35,675 nucleotides of DNA from an uncultured Solobacterium sp. (GTDB taxonomy: Bacteria; Bacillota_I; Bacilli_A; Erysipelotrichales; Erysipelotrichaceae): positions 1 through 35,675 of the forward strand of contig URYK01000030.1 in assembly GCA_900552125.1 (NCBI GenBank), written 5' to 3'. A program made the position numbers and the translations under genes. Of the stretch, positions 1 through 6,681 are shown one piece after another; the stretch's first letter is position 1; every line of letters starts with the position of its first letter. Under the pieces are notes generated by a model. It had not been told where the DNA came from and did not search any database. It saw only the letters and a list, made by a program, of their open reading frames with translations.

Positions 1-399
1 CCCATTTTCATATACGAATGAATCCTTTCTTGAATATCTTAACTTAATGACATTGTCTCGACAGGATCTTTTTATATGCTGATAGAGCTGTTGTCGATAT
101 CTTCTGCTCAGATTTGTTATCTTCATATCCATCGTGCCATTCAGATGGATATCCTTTCGTGACACTATATATGTTCTGACCATGAACTTCCCATGTACTC
201 TGAAGATGTAGCGATCTTCAAATATATACAGATTCTCATTATTTTCTTCTCTCATATAGCAGAAGCCCATAGCATGAAGCTGGTCATCATCAAGATTCTC
301 CAGTTTTTTCATTTTCCATGACATCCAGCAATCTTTCATATCTCTGAACCAAAGAATGATGAGCAACGGGGTAAGAAGAATCAGTATCCATTCAGACAT
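1..399 (-). CDS. Partial membrane-anchored protein, unknown (3' end outside window)
   Basis: An open frame of 133 codons starts at ATG 399 and runs off the left edge without a stop. Its start lies inside the last codons of the upstream SSB-like gene, a stop/start overlap typical of translational coupling, with an AGAGG-type site a few bases before it. Residues 4-18 (WILILLTPLLIILWF) form one hydrophobic N-terminal segment, followed by a charged, largely soluble domain rich in Lys, Arg and Asp. No family is recognised. The tight coupling to the SSB-like gene suggests a shared transcript and possibly a shared role in an integrated conjugative element, which is an inference from context only. 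Confidence 0.7.
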   Translation of the reverse strand, partial: MSEWILILLTPLLIILWFRDMKDCWMSWKMKKLENLDDDQLHAMGFCYMREENNENLYIFEDRYIFRVHGKFMVRTYIVSRKDIHLNGTMDMKITNLSRRYRQQLYQHIKRSCRDNVIKLRYSRKDSFVYENG

Positions 400-811
400 C
401 CTGCAGGACCTCTTCGATATCTTCTGGTAAACCCTCAGATTCCTGCAGCTTATGAAATGGCTGCTCGATAACGAATTCCTCATCCTGATCCGGTCGAGAC
501 AGAAGCTTCATCTTCAGAATCATCGGAACGCTGATCTGATGATTGATCTCTTTTCCTTCTGCTGTATAGCTTTTTATTGTATTCATGATCAGAGGGCCTT
601 CCGTATAGACAAGATCTCCTTTTTTAATATTTCCGGCAATATATTCTGCATTTTTATGAAATGCGATAAGTCTATGAAACAAGGTAGTCTGCGTTCCGTT
701 CATCATATCATGAATAGCTAAAGTAACTCTTATATAGGGAGTTCCTTTTGCTGATTCCTGCAGTACGGGATCATTGCAGATGCGTCCGATAAACATAAAT
801 CTATTGACCAT
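392..811 (-). CDS. Single-stranded DNA-binding protein-like (OB fold)
   Basis: This 139-residue protein begins MVNRFMFIGRICNDPVLQ and continues with a TPYIRVTLAIHD strand, an AEYIAGNIKKGDLVYTEGPL segment and an ISVPMI strand. That order matches the OB-fold core of bacterial SSB (start NKVILIGRLTKDPEL, later ENIANYLKKGSLVGVEGR). Such proteins coat single-stranded DNA during replication, repair or conjugative transfer. The C-terminal tip is acidic (PEDIEEVLQDV) but lacks the DDIPF-type ending with which housekeeping SSB binds partner proteins. It is thus probably the element's own divergent SSB. The ribosome site GAGGAAAAG sits 5-7 bases before ATG 811. Upstream and downstream genes are almost contiguous. 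Confidence 0.75.
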   Translation of the reverse strand: MVNRFMFIGRICNDPVLQESAKGTPYIRVTLAIHDMMNGTQTTLFHRLIAFHKNAEYIAGNIKKGDLVYTEGPLIMNTIKSYTAEGKEINHQISVPMILKMKLLSRPDQDEEFVIEQPFHKLQESEGLPEDIEEVLQDV

Positions 812-812
812 A

Positions 813-1409
813 TTACTTTTCCTCCTCTGCTTTTATACTTTTCATCATTGTTTCTAGGCATATGATGGAATTATCTACTATAGTTCGATCATATTTTGTG
901 CTTACATATTCCTGCACCATTTTCAGTTCATCAATGATTTCATGAAGCTGTTCTGTTTTCTTTTTCGTCGATTCACTGCTTCCGCATATGATTTCCGCCA
1001 GCATTTCATAGGATTCCGTTCTGCGAAGAAGTGAACGTGTGAATAGCTGATCTTCACTTAGATCCTGCCAGCAGTCATAAAATCTGCCTTTCAGAACAGA
1101 TGCATCATTCTTCACACTTGTTCCGTCATTGAAGAATATTTCATCATCTTCGTATTTTTCGATAATTAGCCAGCAGCAGCTTATTGCATCATATACAGGA
1201 TCATGCACACGGCTGATCAGATCCTTAAAATTCAGTTCCGTATGTTTCTTGATCTCAAATGTCTTTTCAAAATGAAATATCTGTTCCAATGCACGAATAC
1301 TATCAAAAAATTCATCAACTTTCTGCTGCTCTTCTGCCGTAGTATTTCTGATATCTTTTAGTTTTTTTCTGTATAATTCTGTAAGATTCTTAAATTCATT
1401 TCTGTTCAT
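813..1409 (-). CDS. Hypothetical helical protein of an integrated element
   Basis: A 198-residue soluble protein with no signal peptide or membrane segment. It looks almost wholly helical, with charged heptad-like stretches near the N-terminus (residues 1-45) and in the last third (about 145-198), and a CC pair near residue 78 that is not part of a metal motif I recognise. A good ribosome site (GAAAGGAGGATATC) precedes ATG 1409. The stop is one base from the SSB-like start, so the two genes are surely co-transcribed. No family is recognised; a DNA-processing role is only suggested by the neighbours. Confidence 0.7.
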   Translation of the reverse strand: MNRNEFKNLTELYRKKLKDIRNTTAEEQQKVDEFFDSIRALEQIFHFEKTFEIKKHTELNFKDLISRVHDPVYDAISCCWLIIEKYEDDEIFFNDGTSVKNDASVLKGRFYDCWQDLSEDQLFTRSLLRRTESYEMLAEIICGSSESTKKKTEQLHEIIDELKMVQEYVSTKYDRTIVDNSIICLETMMKSIKAEEEK

Positions 1410-1424
1410 GATATCCTCCTTTCA

Positions 1425-2480
1425 TCAGCATACAGAAGGGACGATCTGTCGTATATCCCTCTGAAACATCTGAATCAGTCTTTCTATATTTTCTTTAAGC
1501 TCGCTATAAGGTATATTCCTGCTGCTGATGCTGAATACATTTCCTTCTGCATCATGATAGCTGTTCTTCTCAAACCTTGCCTTGTACTTCATGAATACGC
1601 TCTGTATTTCCTTATATTTCGGTATTGGAATATCTCTATAAGGCTGATCATGTTCCAAGTCCAGGACTTCTCTTTTCTTCACATCCGCAGCATAATTGCA
1701 CATATATTCGATATATCTTTTTGCATGATTTACTTCCAGAAGACACTGTCTATTGAAATAATGCCAGGTTCTTTTCGGTTTGCGTATCTTAAGGAACATC
1801 CTCAGCTTGATATGCTGCAGAATGGTCCTCAATGCCTGTGAAAGCATTCTTAATAGTTTTTTTCTGATCTTTTCCATCGGGCGATCCAGAACGAAGATCC
1901 GCTTCTTGCTGGAAAACATGACATGCTGTTTGATTGGCTTCCCATCAGCGTTTAATTTTGGATCTCCTCTTCTATGGATCAGAGTACCATCTTTGCTTTT
2001 ATAGTTACGCGTATATCTTACAACTTCGATGCAGTCAACTACCTCACGCTCGCTCATAAGAATCTGTATGTATCTTCCATTTCCTCGCTGTATCAGAAAT
2101 GCAGCATAGGGAAGATTATAGGCAAGGGGATTCAGTTCCGTCATGAATCGAGAAATAAGTTTTTTCATTTCACTATCCTTTCTTATCTTCTGAGGCAGCA
2201 GAATTTCAATTTTTACGCCATATATGGTCTTGTATCCGCTGTTCTTCTGATATTTGTATTCATGATCTCTTTCAAATTTGATCAGTTCTTTGAAGAACGT
2301 GAATGGATCCGTTTCAATATTCACTTTATGAATCAGTCGGCAGGACGAAAGCTCCTTAAGCTCTCTGCGGAGTGCATTAGCATGCAGCAGCTGAAAGCTG
2401 ATATATCCCTTCATATCTCCGGTAGAAGGATCATAGGCAATATCGCCGTATTCTTTCATTAGTTTCTTAAAATCATTCAT
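1425..2480 (-). CDS. MobA/MobL-like protein with degenerate metal motif (putative relaxase or replication relative)
   Basis: A 351-residue protein. The start was set at ATG 2480, which overlaps the previous stop as ATGA and has AGGAG seven bases before it; ATG 2486 is too close to that site. Residues about 90-150 contain IEILLPQKIRKDSEMKKLIS, then a helix, then AAFLIQRGNGRYIQILMSER. This resembles the MobA/MobL relaxase layout, in which a LPRELS-type strand is followed by a helix and a GNPHAHIL strand. Here the metal-binding HxH (PHAHI) is replaced by GRYIQI. A basic middle (200-245) and helical C-terminus follow. It could be an inactive relaxase fold, a replication protein, or an unrelated protein with chance likeness. 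The resemblance was judged by eye. Confidence 0.5.
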   Translation of the reverse strand: MNDFKKLMKEYGDIAYDPSTGDMKGYISFQLLHANALRRELKELSSCRLIHKVNIETDPFTFFKELIKFERDHEYKYQKNSGYKTIYGVKIEILLPQKIRKDSEMKKLISRFMTELNPLAYNLPYAAFLIQRGNGRYIQILMSEREVVDCIEVVRYTRNYKSKDGTLIHRRGDPKLNADGKPIKQHVMFSSKKRIFVLDRPMEKIRKKLLRMLSQALRTILQHIKLRMFLKIRKPKRTWHYFNRQCLLEVNHAKRYIEYMCNYAADVKKREVLDLEHDQPYRDIPIPKYKEIQSVFMKYKARFEKNSYHDAEGNVFSISSRNIPYSELKENIERLIQMFQRDIRQIVPSVC

Positions 2481-2650
2481 TTGCATTCTCCTCGTCGTTT
2501 CTTATGTGGATAATAAACCTTTCCATCTACTTCTATAGGCAGTACAGGTCCAGGGTCTTCTGATACATCTTTTTCAGCATATTCTCGTATATGATCCAGT
2601 GCATATACGAGAAGAAATATCTCTGTTTCTTCCAGTCTGCTTCTATTCAT
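2477..2650 (-). CDS. Small hypothetical protein, 57 residues
   Basis: A short gene joined by ATGA overlaps to the gene before it (its ATG at 2650 overlaps the TGA at 2649-2647) and the gene after it. It begins MNRSRLEETEIFLLVYALDH and ends with a basic tail, YYPHKKRRGECK. Helical N-terminus, acidic and proline-rich middle (VSEDPGPVLPIE), no membrane segment. The coding sequence contains a perfect 12-bp hairpin (2582-2613). Translational coupling on both sides is the main evidence that it is real. Function unknown. Confidence 0.6.
   Translation of the reverse strand: MNRSRLEETEIFLLVYALDHIREYAEKDVSEDPGPVLPIEVDGKVYYPHKKRRGECK
2582..2613. repeat. Perfect 12-bp inverted repeat, 8-base loop, inside a small gene
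   Basis: TTCTCGTATATG (2582-2593) and CATATACGAGAA (2602-2613) are exact reverse complements separated by ATCCAGTG. No T-run follows on either strand, so it is not an intrinsic terminator. It lies inside the 57-residue coding sequence just upstream of the MobA/MobL-like gene. A protein-binding or nicking-associated hairpin is possible, but nothing in the sequence proves it. Confidence 0.6.
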
Positions 2651-3009
2651 TTTTCTCTTCCATCCAGATAGCTATTTCTTTCTCTTTCATATGTTTTCAA
2701 GCTCATGCTCACACTTTTTGCGGCTTCATAAGGCTGCATGCGTCCTGCCTGTTCCTCCTCGATAACTTTTTCAAAGTTATCGGGAAGATGTCTTCGCTTT
2801 CTACCTGTTCTGTCATATTCTGAAATGATGCCCATTTCTATTGCTTCCTCTTTATCCAGCGGACACCACCATGGCAGTATATGCTTCACTGAATAGATCT
2901 CTCTCCAACTGCTCTTTTCCTTTCCGTACCATGTACATTTTTCTCTGCCGTCGTAGATATAAAATTTGCATTTTCCGCATTTCTGATGTTTCCTTGCTTC
3001 ATTGGTCAT
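2647..3009 (-). CDS. Cys-rich protein with recombinase-type C-terminal helix-turn-helix
   Basis: A 120-residue two-part protein. The N-terminus has C11, C14, C25 and C49 (CGKC and WWCP among them), which could hold a zinc ion. The C-terminal third (about residues 68-110) reads TGRKRRHLPDNFEKVIEEEQ, then GRMQPYEAAKSVSMSLKTYERE. This matches the pattern of the small helix-turn-helix at the end of serine recombinases (GRPRKKLPENF, then a helix, then ISAVEAAKLLGVSRSTFYR). There is no serine-recombinase catalytic domain, so it is more likely a DNA-binding accessory or regulator than a resolvase. ATG 3009 overlaps the preceding stop as TAATG. Confidence 0.65.
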   Translation of the reverse strand: MTNEARKHQKCGKCKFYIYDGREKCTWYGKEKSSWREIYSVKHILPWWCPLDKEEAIEMGIISEYDRTGRKRRHLPDNFEKVIEEEQAGRMQPYEAAKSVSMSLKTYERERNSYLDGREK

Positions 3010-3515
3010 TATTGTTCACTCCTATCATTTTTTTCTTTTCTTATCTGTTTTTGTTCAGATGCTACAGGCTGATCTTCATACTTCTGAAAATATTGAGTTG
3101 TAGGATTCATCTTCACATAGCTGCTTATATTGCAGTAGGTTGCTTCATATACTTTATACTCAGATGGTCTCTCCAATATCCAAACAAGCTTTCTCTGAAT
3201 GCATACTGCTCTTTTCTGTATATCCTGGTGTTCTTTCCTTGAATAAACAATGACGTATCCCATCTGATGATCCGATCTATAAACCCTTTCCTTCTCCGTC
3301 TCTTCCTCAAGATCGATAACGGACAGAATTTCTGGATCGATACCAAAATACCTGCTTATTCCCTTTTCAACCTTAGGAAGCTTCTGTTTCCCCTGTTCTG
3401 CATAGCCAATAGAAGAATGGTGTACATTTATCTGTTCTGCCAGTTCTTTATATGTTAAATTGTTCTTTGTTCTTAGATATTTTATATTATCTGCCGTATA
3501 GTCTTTACTTTTCAT
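3009..3515 (-). CDS. XRE/Cro-type helix-turn-helix regulator
   Basis: The 168-residue protein is read from ATG 3515, because AAAGGATGATAGAA lies just before it; the upstream ATG 3533 lacks such a site. Residues 8-62 (start DNIKYLRTKNNLTYKELAEQ, then INVHHSSIGYAEQGKQKLP) are a standard Cro/CI helix-turn-helix with an IGYAEQG recognition region. The C-terminal two thirds hold a stretch around RKLVWILERPSEYKVYEATY and a charged tail; I recognise no peptidase or sensor domain there. It probably regulates genes of this accessory operon, an inference from position. Confidence 0.75.
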   Translation of the reverse strand: MKSKDYTADNIKYLRTKNNLTYKELAEQINVHHSSIGYAEQGKQKLPKVEKGISRYFGIDPEILSVIDLEEETEKERVYRSDHQMGYVIVYSRKEHQDIQKRAVCIQRKLVWILERPSEYKVYEATYCNISSYVKMNPTTQYFQKYEDQPVASEQKQIRKEKNDRSEQ

Positions 3516-3546
3516 TTCTATCATCCTTTCCATTTCTTTTATAGTT

Positions 3547-3849
3547 CTACCAGATCATTTCTAGACATTTCAGGATATCCACTCTTTTTTTCCGTGCCTT
3601 ATCGTACATTTCTATTACTTTGAAACGCTCCTCAAATGGGAAGTCTGTTATTTTTGTTTTTAGGATATCATTTTCTAGCTGCTTATCCTTTTCAGTTAGC
3701 ATTCTTTGTACCCTTTCTCGAACCAGATCATGGCGGAAAAGATAATTATCATCTACTTCAACTGCGTAAACGACGATTTCCATTAGCTCTTCTTTTGTAA
3801 ATATCTTAGATAAAAGTTTTTTAAGTCTATCATCTTTATTATTATTCAT
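3547..3849 (-). CDS. Hypothetical helical protein, 100 residues
   Basis: The start ATG 3849 has an excellent ribosome site, GAGGAGGTAAAAA. The protein is highly charged and predicted helical (for example LKKLLSKIFTKEELMEIVVY and FRHDLVRERVQRMLTEKDKQ). No cysteine cluster or membrane segment is seen and no family is recognised. Its leader carries the 23-base palindrome at 3868-3890, so this gene may be the first under local control in the downstream half of the operon. Confidence 0.65.
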   Translation of the reverse strand: MNNNKDDRLKKLLSKIFTKEELMEIVVYAVEVDDNYLFRHDLVRERVQRMLTEKDKQLENDILKTKITDFPFEERFKVIEMYDKARKKRVDILKCLEMIW

Positions 3850-3867
3850 TTTTTACCTCCTCGTTAC

Positions 3868-3890
3868 CTACCTGGCAAGTTGCCAGGTAG
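3868..3890. promoter_or_regulatory. 23-base perfect palindrome in a 46-base intergenic gap
   Basis: CTACCTGGCAA (3868-3878) and TTGCCAGGTAG (3880-3890) are exact reverse complements around a single G. The gap lies between two accessory genes, directly ahead of the ribosome site of the 100-residue gene. There is no T-run on either strand, so a terminator is unlikely. A dimeric repressor operator is the simplest reading. The XRE-type protein encoded just downstream (3009-3515) is one candidate ligand. The palindrome is seen; the function is inferred. Confidence 0.55.
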
Positions 3891-3896
3891 CATTAT

Positions 3897-4103
3897 TTAA
3901 AAGTTATGTCTGCTAAGCAATACATCTTTCTTTATCTTTTTCTTCAGCTTTCTAGGCATCTTTATCTGGGATTTTTCTACTAAGGTATAGGTTTCTCCTG
4001 GTTTCAATGCACTACTTGGAATCCGAACATTTCCTAGTGCGGAATAGGTCCTATGGATGCATTGTTGATCCTTATCCAGTATTTCTACTATTGTGAGTTT
4101 CAT
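3897..4103 (-). CDS. Small basic hypothetical protein, 68 residues
   Basis: The start was placed at ATG 4103, because GGAAGGAGATATGTGATC directly precedes it; the longer frame from 4139 would begin upstream of that site. The protein begins MKLTIVEILDKDQQCIHRTY, continues with short beta-like segments (SSALKPGETYTLVEKSQI) and ends in a very basic tail, MPRKLKKKIKKDVLLSRHNF. It resembles a small beta-rich domain with a nucleic-acid-binding tail, but no family is recognised. Confidence 0.6.
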   Translation of the reverse strand: MKLTIVEILDKDQQCIHRTYSALGNVRIPSSALKPGETYTLVEKSQIKMPRKLKKKIKKDVLLSRHNF

Positions 4104-4149
4104 GATCACATATCTCCTTCCTTTTTTGTTATCTTCCATTGCTGAACAG

Positions 4150-4851
4150 TCATTCCTTAACGTATATGCAATATACGTTCACTGCAATGTGATCTGCTGA
4201 ATCAGCACCTTCAACTTTTTCAATCTCAAATGCTTTATATTCATTTATTTTTTTTCCTGCGCTATCTTTCACAAAGAAATTTTCATCTTTTTCTATCCAC
4301 TCATCTTCATCCGAAAGATGATATGTTCCATCCTGCTCGATAAGGGAATAAGTTTCTTTATACAGAAATTTATGACGTAGCAGCCGATTCATATAAACGA
4401 TTTCTAAATCAGGGAATAGGATTCTCATTATTTCTTTTTCTTTTATTTTTCTTTCCTTGCTTTTCCAGTTTATACAAAAATAACAGACGCAGATATAAAG
4501 AGATATAAAGAAGATAATTATGAGTGCTGATGATGTGGCGTAAGCCCAGATAATTTCCTCATCAAGCGCTTCCTTTCGAACCATGATAAGTTTAAAGAAA
4601 GAAAAAAGCAGAACTAAAAAAACGATTGCTGTTATTAATATCTTTATATCGTGACCATCATCAGCTATTTTCTTTAGTTTTTTTCCGATGATATATTTTT
4701 TTATTTGAGCATATGCGTTTCTTGTTTCCGCATCAAAATCAAATAAGAATTTCCAATTTTCCAGTTCCCCTGAGTCATTGATCCAACTGCTATAAGAGGA
4801 TTTTTTTATTTTTTTAAAATCAATGATATCTTCTACGAACTCTTTTCGCAT
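4150..4851 (-). CDS. Two-helix membrane protein, unknown
   Basis: A 233-residue protein with two hydrophobic segments at about residues 70-90 (ILITAIVFLVLLFSFFKLIM) and 104-126 (SSALIIIFFISLYICVCYFC), joined by a short polar loop. The N-terminal and C-terminal portions are soluble and probably cytoplasmic; the C-terminal half is acidic (LSDEDEWIEKDENFFVKD). ATG 4851 follows AGGTGAATAGGAA, which overlaps the stop of the previous gene. No family is recognised. Membrane proteins of this size are common cargo in conjugative elements. Confidence 0.65.
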   Translation of the reverse strand: MRKEFVEDIIDFKKIKKSSYSSWINDSGELENWKFLFDFDAETRNAYAQIKKYIIGKKLKKIADDGHDIKILITAIVFLVLLFSFFKLIMVRKEALDEEIIWAYATSSALIIIFFISLYICVCYFCINWKSKERKIKEKEIMRILFPDLEIVYMNRLLRHKFLYKETYSLIEQDGTYHLSDEDEWIEKDENFFVKDSAGKKINEYKAFEIEKVEGADSADHIAVNVYCIYVKE

Positions 4852-4854
4852 TTC

Positions 4855-5172
4855 CTATTCACCTTTTCCTTCTTGCTCTGCAGGATCGATCACCTCAATC
4901 ATTATCTTAGAGAATATACCCTCGATCCACTGAACCGCCTGATTTTCAAAATCTGCATCTTCCGGATAATACTTTGAGCTTCTGTTCCATTCATTGAAGC
5001 AATGTTCACACATCCCGTGGTTTAGGACCGGGATATAATATACATTTGATAAATACCTGTTGCATGAATCACAGATATTATCAAAATAATCCTTATCCAT
5101 GAGCTTATCCAGTTCATTGTTATTGAGATGAAATACTATCCATCCACATTCACTTTTTATTTTCTTTACCAT
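4855..5172 (-). CDS. Small Cys-cluster (possible zinc) protein
   Basis: A 105-residue acidic protein. Its clearest feature is two CxxC pairs about 18 residues apart, CDSC (near residue 35) and CEHC (near residue 56), which together could form a four-cysteine zinc site in the NICDSCNRYLSNVYYIPVLN to GMCEHCFNEW stretch. The tail is acidic (VIDPAEQEGKGE). A ribosome site, CAGGAGAATGAAGA, precedes ATG 5172. It sits four bases from the YopX-like gene's stop. The role is unknown. Confidence 0.65.
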   Translation of the reverse strand: MVKKIKSECGWIVFHLNNNELDKLMDKDYFDNICDSCNRYLSNVYYIPVLNHGMCEHCFNEWNRSSKYYPEDADFENQAVQWIEGIFSKIMIEVIDPAEQEGKGE

Positions 5173-5175
5173 TCT

Positions 5176-5511
5176 TCATTCTCCTGTTTCAAATGTATTT
5201 CCTATACAGATATACGATTTAAGAACTTCATGCATTGATTTTATTTCTTCATCATTTACGATGAGCTTATCACCTTTATCATTTGCTATGATGTCCTGTT
5301 CATATAGCGCAATACAATATCTGTCACATTGACTGTACTGTTTCATGACCACGTATCGGTCATTTTCTGCTGGTGCCGCCTCTATCAGATATCTCTTCTC
5401 ATCGAGATTAATGTATTCTTGTAGTTTATACAGTTCACCATCAGTGCCTATGAGAAATTCATCATAATACATCTTCTTTTCCATCTTGTCCCATACCCTG
5501 AAGCCTTTCAT
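5176..5511 (-). CDS. YopX-domain protein (phage/element type)
   Basis: The start was set at ATG 5511, where CTAGGAGGGATTGAA directly precedes MKGFRVWDKMEKKMYYDEFL. The upstream frame to 5562 runs through the leader stem. The opening FRVWDK..KKMYY and the late YEQDIIAND stretch match the YopX family (FRAWDK..KKMYY, IYEGDIV), small proteins of unknown biochemical function found in phages and integrated elements. At 111 residues it is close to the family's usual size. Its leader contains the long imperfect stem described at 5534-5642. Confidence 0.75.
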   Translation of the reverse strand: MKGFRVWDKMEKKMYYDEFLIGTDGELYKLQEYINLDEKRYLIEAAPAENDRYVVMKQYSQCDRYCIALYEQDIIANDKGDKLIVNDEEIKSMHEVLKSYICIGNTFETGE

Positions 5512-5533
5512 TTCAATCCCTCCTAGTTTTTTT

Positions 5534-5642
5534 GAATTCCTTCCCTCGTGGTAGACTGCCATATTTTTTTATAGATATGGAGGAAAGGGAAGTATGAATC
5601 AGTTTATTCAATTATGACAATCTACCATGAAGGAAGAAATCC
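5534..5642 (-). ncRNA. Candidate structured RNA: 29-bp imperfect stem in the YopX-like leader
   Basis: Bases 5534-5562 and 5614-5642 form an imperfect inverted repeat of 29 positions with 23 identities; the six differences are all transitions. Read as minus-strand RNA, five of the six become G-U pairs and only one is an A-C mismatch. Read as plus-strand RNA, five would be mismatches. The bias points to a stem kept in the minus transcript. The 51-base loop contains CCATAT, which could instead pair with ATATGG at the 3' arm's edge and compete with the long stem. The ribosome site of the YopX-like gene lies about 10 bases downstream. An inverted-repeat mini-element is an alternative. Confidence 0.5.
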
Positions 5643-5657
5643 TTTTTTCAGCATTGC

Positions 5658-5882
5658 TTACTTATTATCTTGAGAATTTATTCCTAACTTGTAGGCACAG
5701 ATACATAATAGTATTCCTGCTATGCATAAACAGCTAATGCTCATTAAATTGAATTCCCCCTGTAGTATAGCGATCATAACCAATTCCAGTATTCCTGCCA
5801 CGTAAAGCACGAATGTATTGTGAATCAGTTCATCTTCTGATTTAGGAATCAATGTTGCCTTGAAATATTTATTCTTCTTCAT
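5658..5882 (-). CDS. Small two-helix membrane protein
   Basis: A 74-residue protein read from ATG 5882, which is eight bases after AGGAGGT; ATG 5888 is only two bases from that site. It has a polar N-terminus (KKNKYFKATLIPKSEDELIH) and two hydrophobic stretches, about residues 24-42 (FVLYVAGILELVMIAIL) and 46-64 (LMSISCLCIAGILLCICAY), then a short tail. No family is recognised; it is probably an inner-membrane accessory protein of the element. Confidence 0.6.
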   Translation of the reverse strand: MKKNKYFKATLIPKSEDELIHNTFVLYVAGILELVMIAILQGEFNLMSISCLCIAGILLCICAYKLGINSQDNK

Positions 5883-5908
5883 AAACATTACCTCCTGCGG
5901 CTTTACCG

Positions 5909-6007
5909 CTATCCTCTCTTATCTTTATTTTTTCCTAATCTGTAGCAGATATATGCTATCAGGTTGACAGAAAGAAAGATCAATACCTTTCTGATTTCTT
6001 CCATCAT
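5909..6007 (-). CDS. Tiny single-helix membrane protein, 32 residues
   Basis: ATG 6007 overlaps the TGA of the DUF2786 gene (ATGATG), so it is probably translated by coupling. The product begins [20 protein letters not shown] and ends [12 protein letters not shown]: one hydrophobic helix with a basic C-terminal tail. It is short, so chance cannot be excluded, but the overlap, the clear membrane helix and the fit in the gap between two genes favour a real gene. Confidence 0.45.
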   Translation of the reverse strand: MMEEIRKVLIFLSVNLIAYICYRLGKNKDKRG

Positions 6008-6678
6008 CCTTCTATCAGATCCTTTCGACCAATGTCATACTCAATCCCTTGTTTCTTTCCCAGTGTATAGGCATCCTCATCCCATTTGCCGAAGCTGCTC
6101 TTCTTGACATTGACATTCCCTTCCACCCATTCCTGAACTGCAGCAGGTATTCCAGTAACCGCAACTTCATATTTTTCCTCAAGTTTCATTTCAATCATGA
6201 GCTGATGTATCTTCCTCTCCAGTCCGTCCGCAAAGCCTGCCAGATAGTCACGCTTATATATTCTGAAATCGCTGTTGCCGATATAGCACTGTTTAAGATC
6301 ATTCAGAACTTCTGAAAGATAATAGATCAGTCCTTCTGCAACAGGAACACATATTTCTACATCTTCTTTTAGTCCGATGATGCTGAACAAAACATCGTTA
6401 CGATTTACCTTTCCTTCAAATGCAGATCTGCACTGAAAATTTTCTGCTAGAACCTGCAATGGCCATTGGATATAGCCACAGCCTTTATGATCTAGTGTTT
6501 TATAAATTACTTCAGCACTTTTAGCATGTTCAAATAGCTCATATTCCTCTATCTTGTATTTAATTCTAAGTTTATTGGCACGATATACCGCAAGCTGTAT
6601 TTCCTGGTCCGATGCTGTTCCGTCACTGGAGATTGCCATCATTTTTTTTATTTTTCTGATCACATCTTCTTTTTCCAC
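6004..6678 (-). CDS. DUF2786 domain protein
   Basis: A 224-residue protein using a GTG start at 6678, preceded by GGAGGGATGAGCC. The N-terminus ([20 protein letters not shown], then [20 protein letters not shown]) matches DUF2786, a short helical domain (KIRKLLALA..EAELALAKAQELMLKYGI). It occurs in phage and plasmid proteins, often with a following domain of unknown function; a long C-terminal region is present here too. The activity is not established for the family. It is packed between two accessory genes, four bases from the previous stop. Confidence 0.75.
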   Translation of the reverse strand: MEKEDVIRKIKKMMAISSDGTASDQEIQLAVYRANKLRIKYKIEEYELFEHAKSAEVIYKTLDHKGCGYIQWPLQVLAENFQCRSAFEGKVNRNDVLFSIIGLKEDVEICVPVAEGLIYYLSEVLNDLKQCYIGNSDFRIYKRDYLAGFADGLERKIHQLMIEMKLEEKYEVAVTGIPAAVQEWVEGNVNVKKSSFGKWDEDAYTLGKKQGIEYDIGRKDLIEG

Positions 6679-6681
6679 GGC

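Noticed and set aside
1974..2462. Long plus-strand frame over the MobA/L-like gene
   Set aside because: It is a shadow of the minus-strand gene, with no ribosome site and no recognisable motif, while the opposite frame is coupled to its neighbours.
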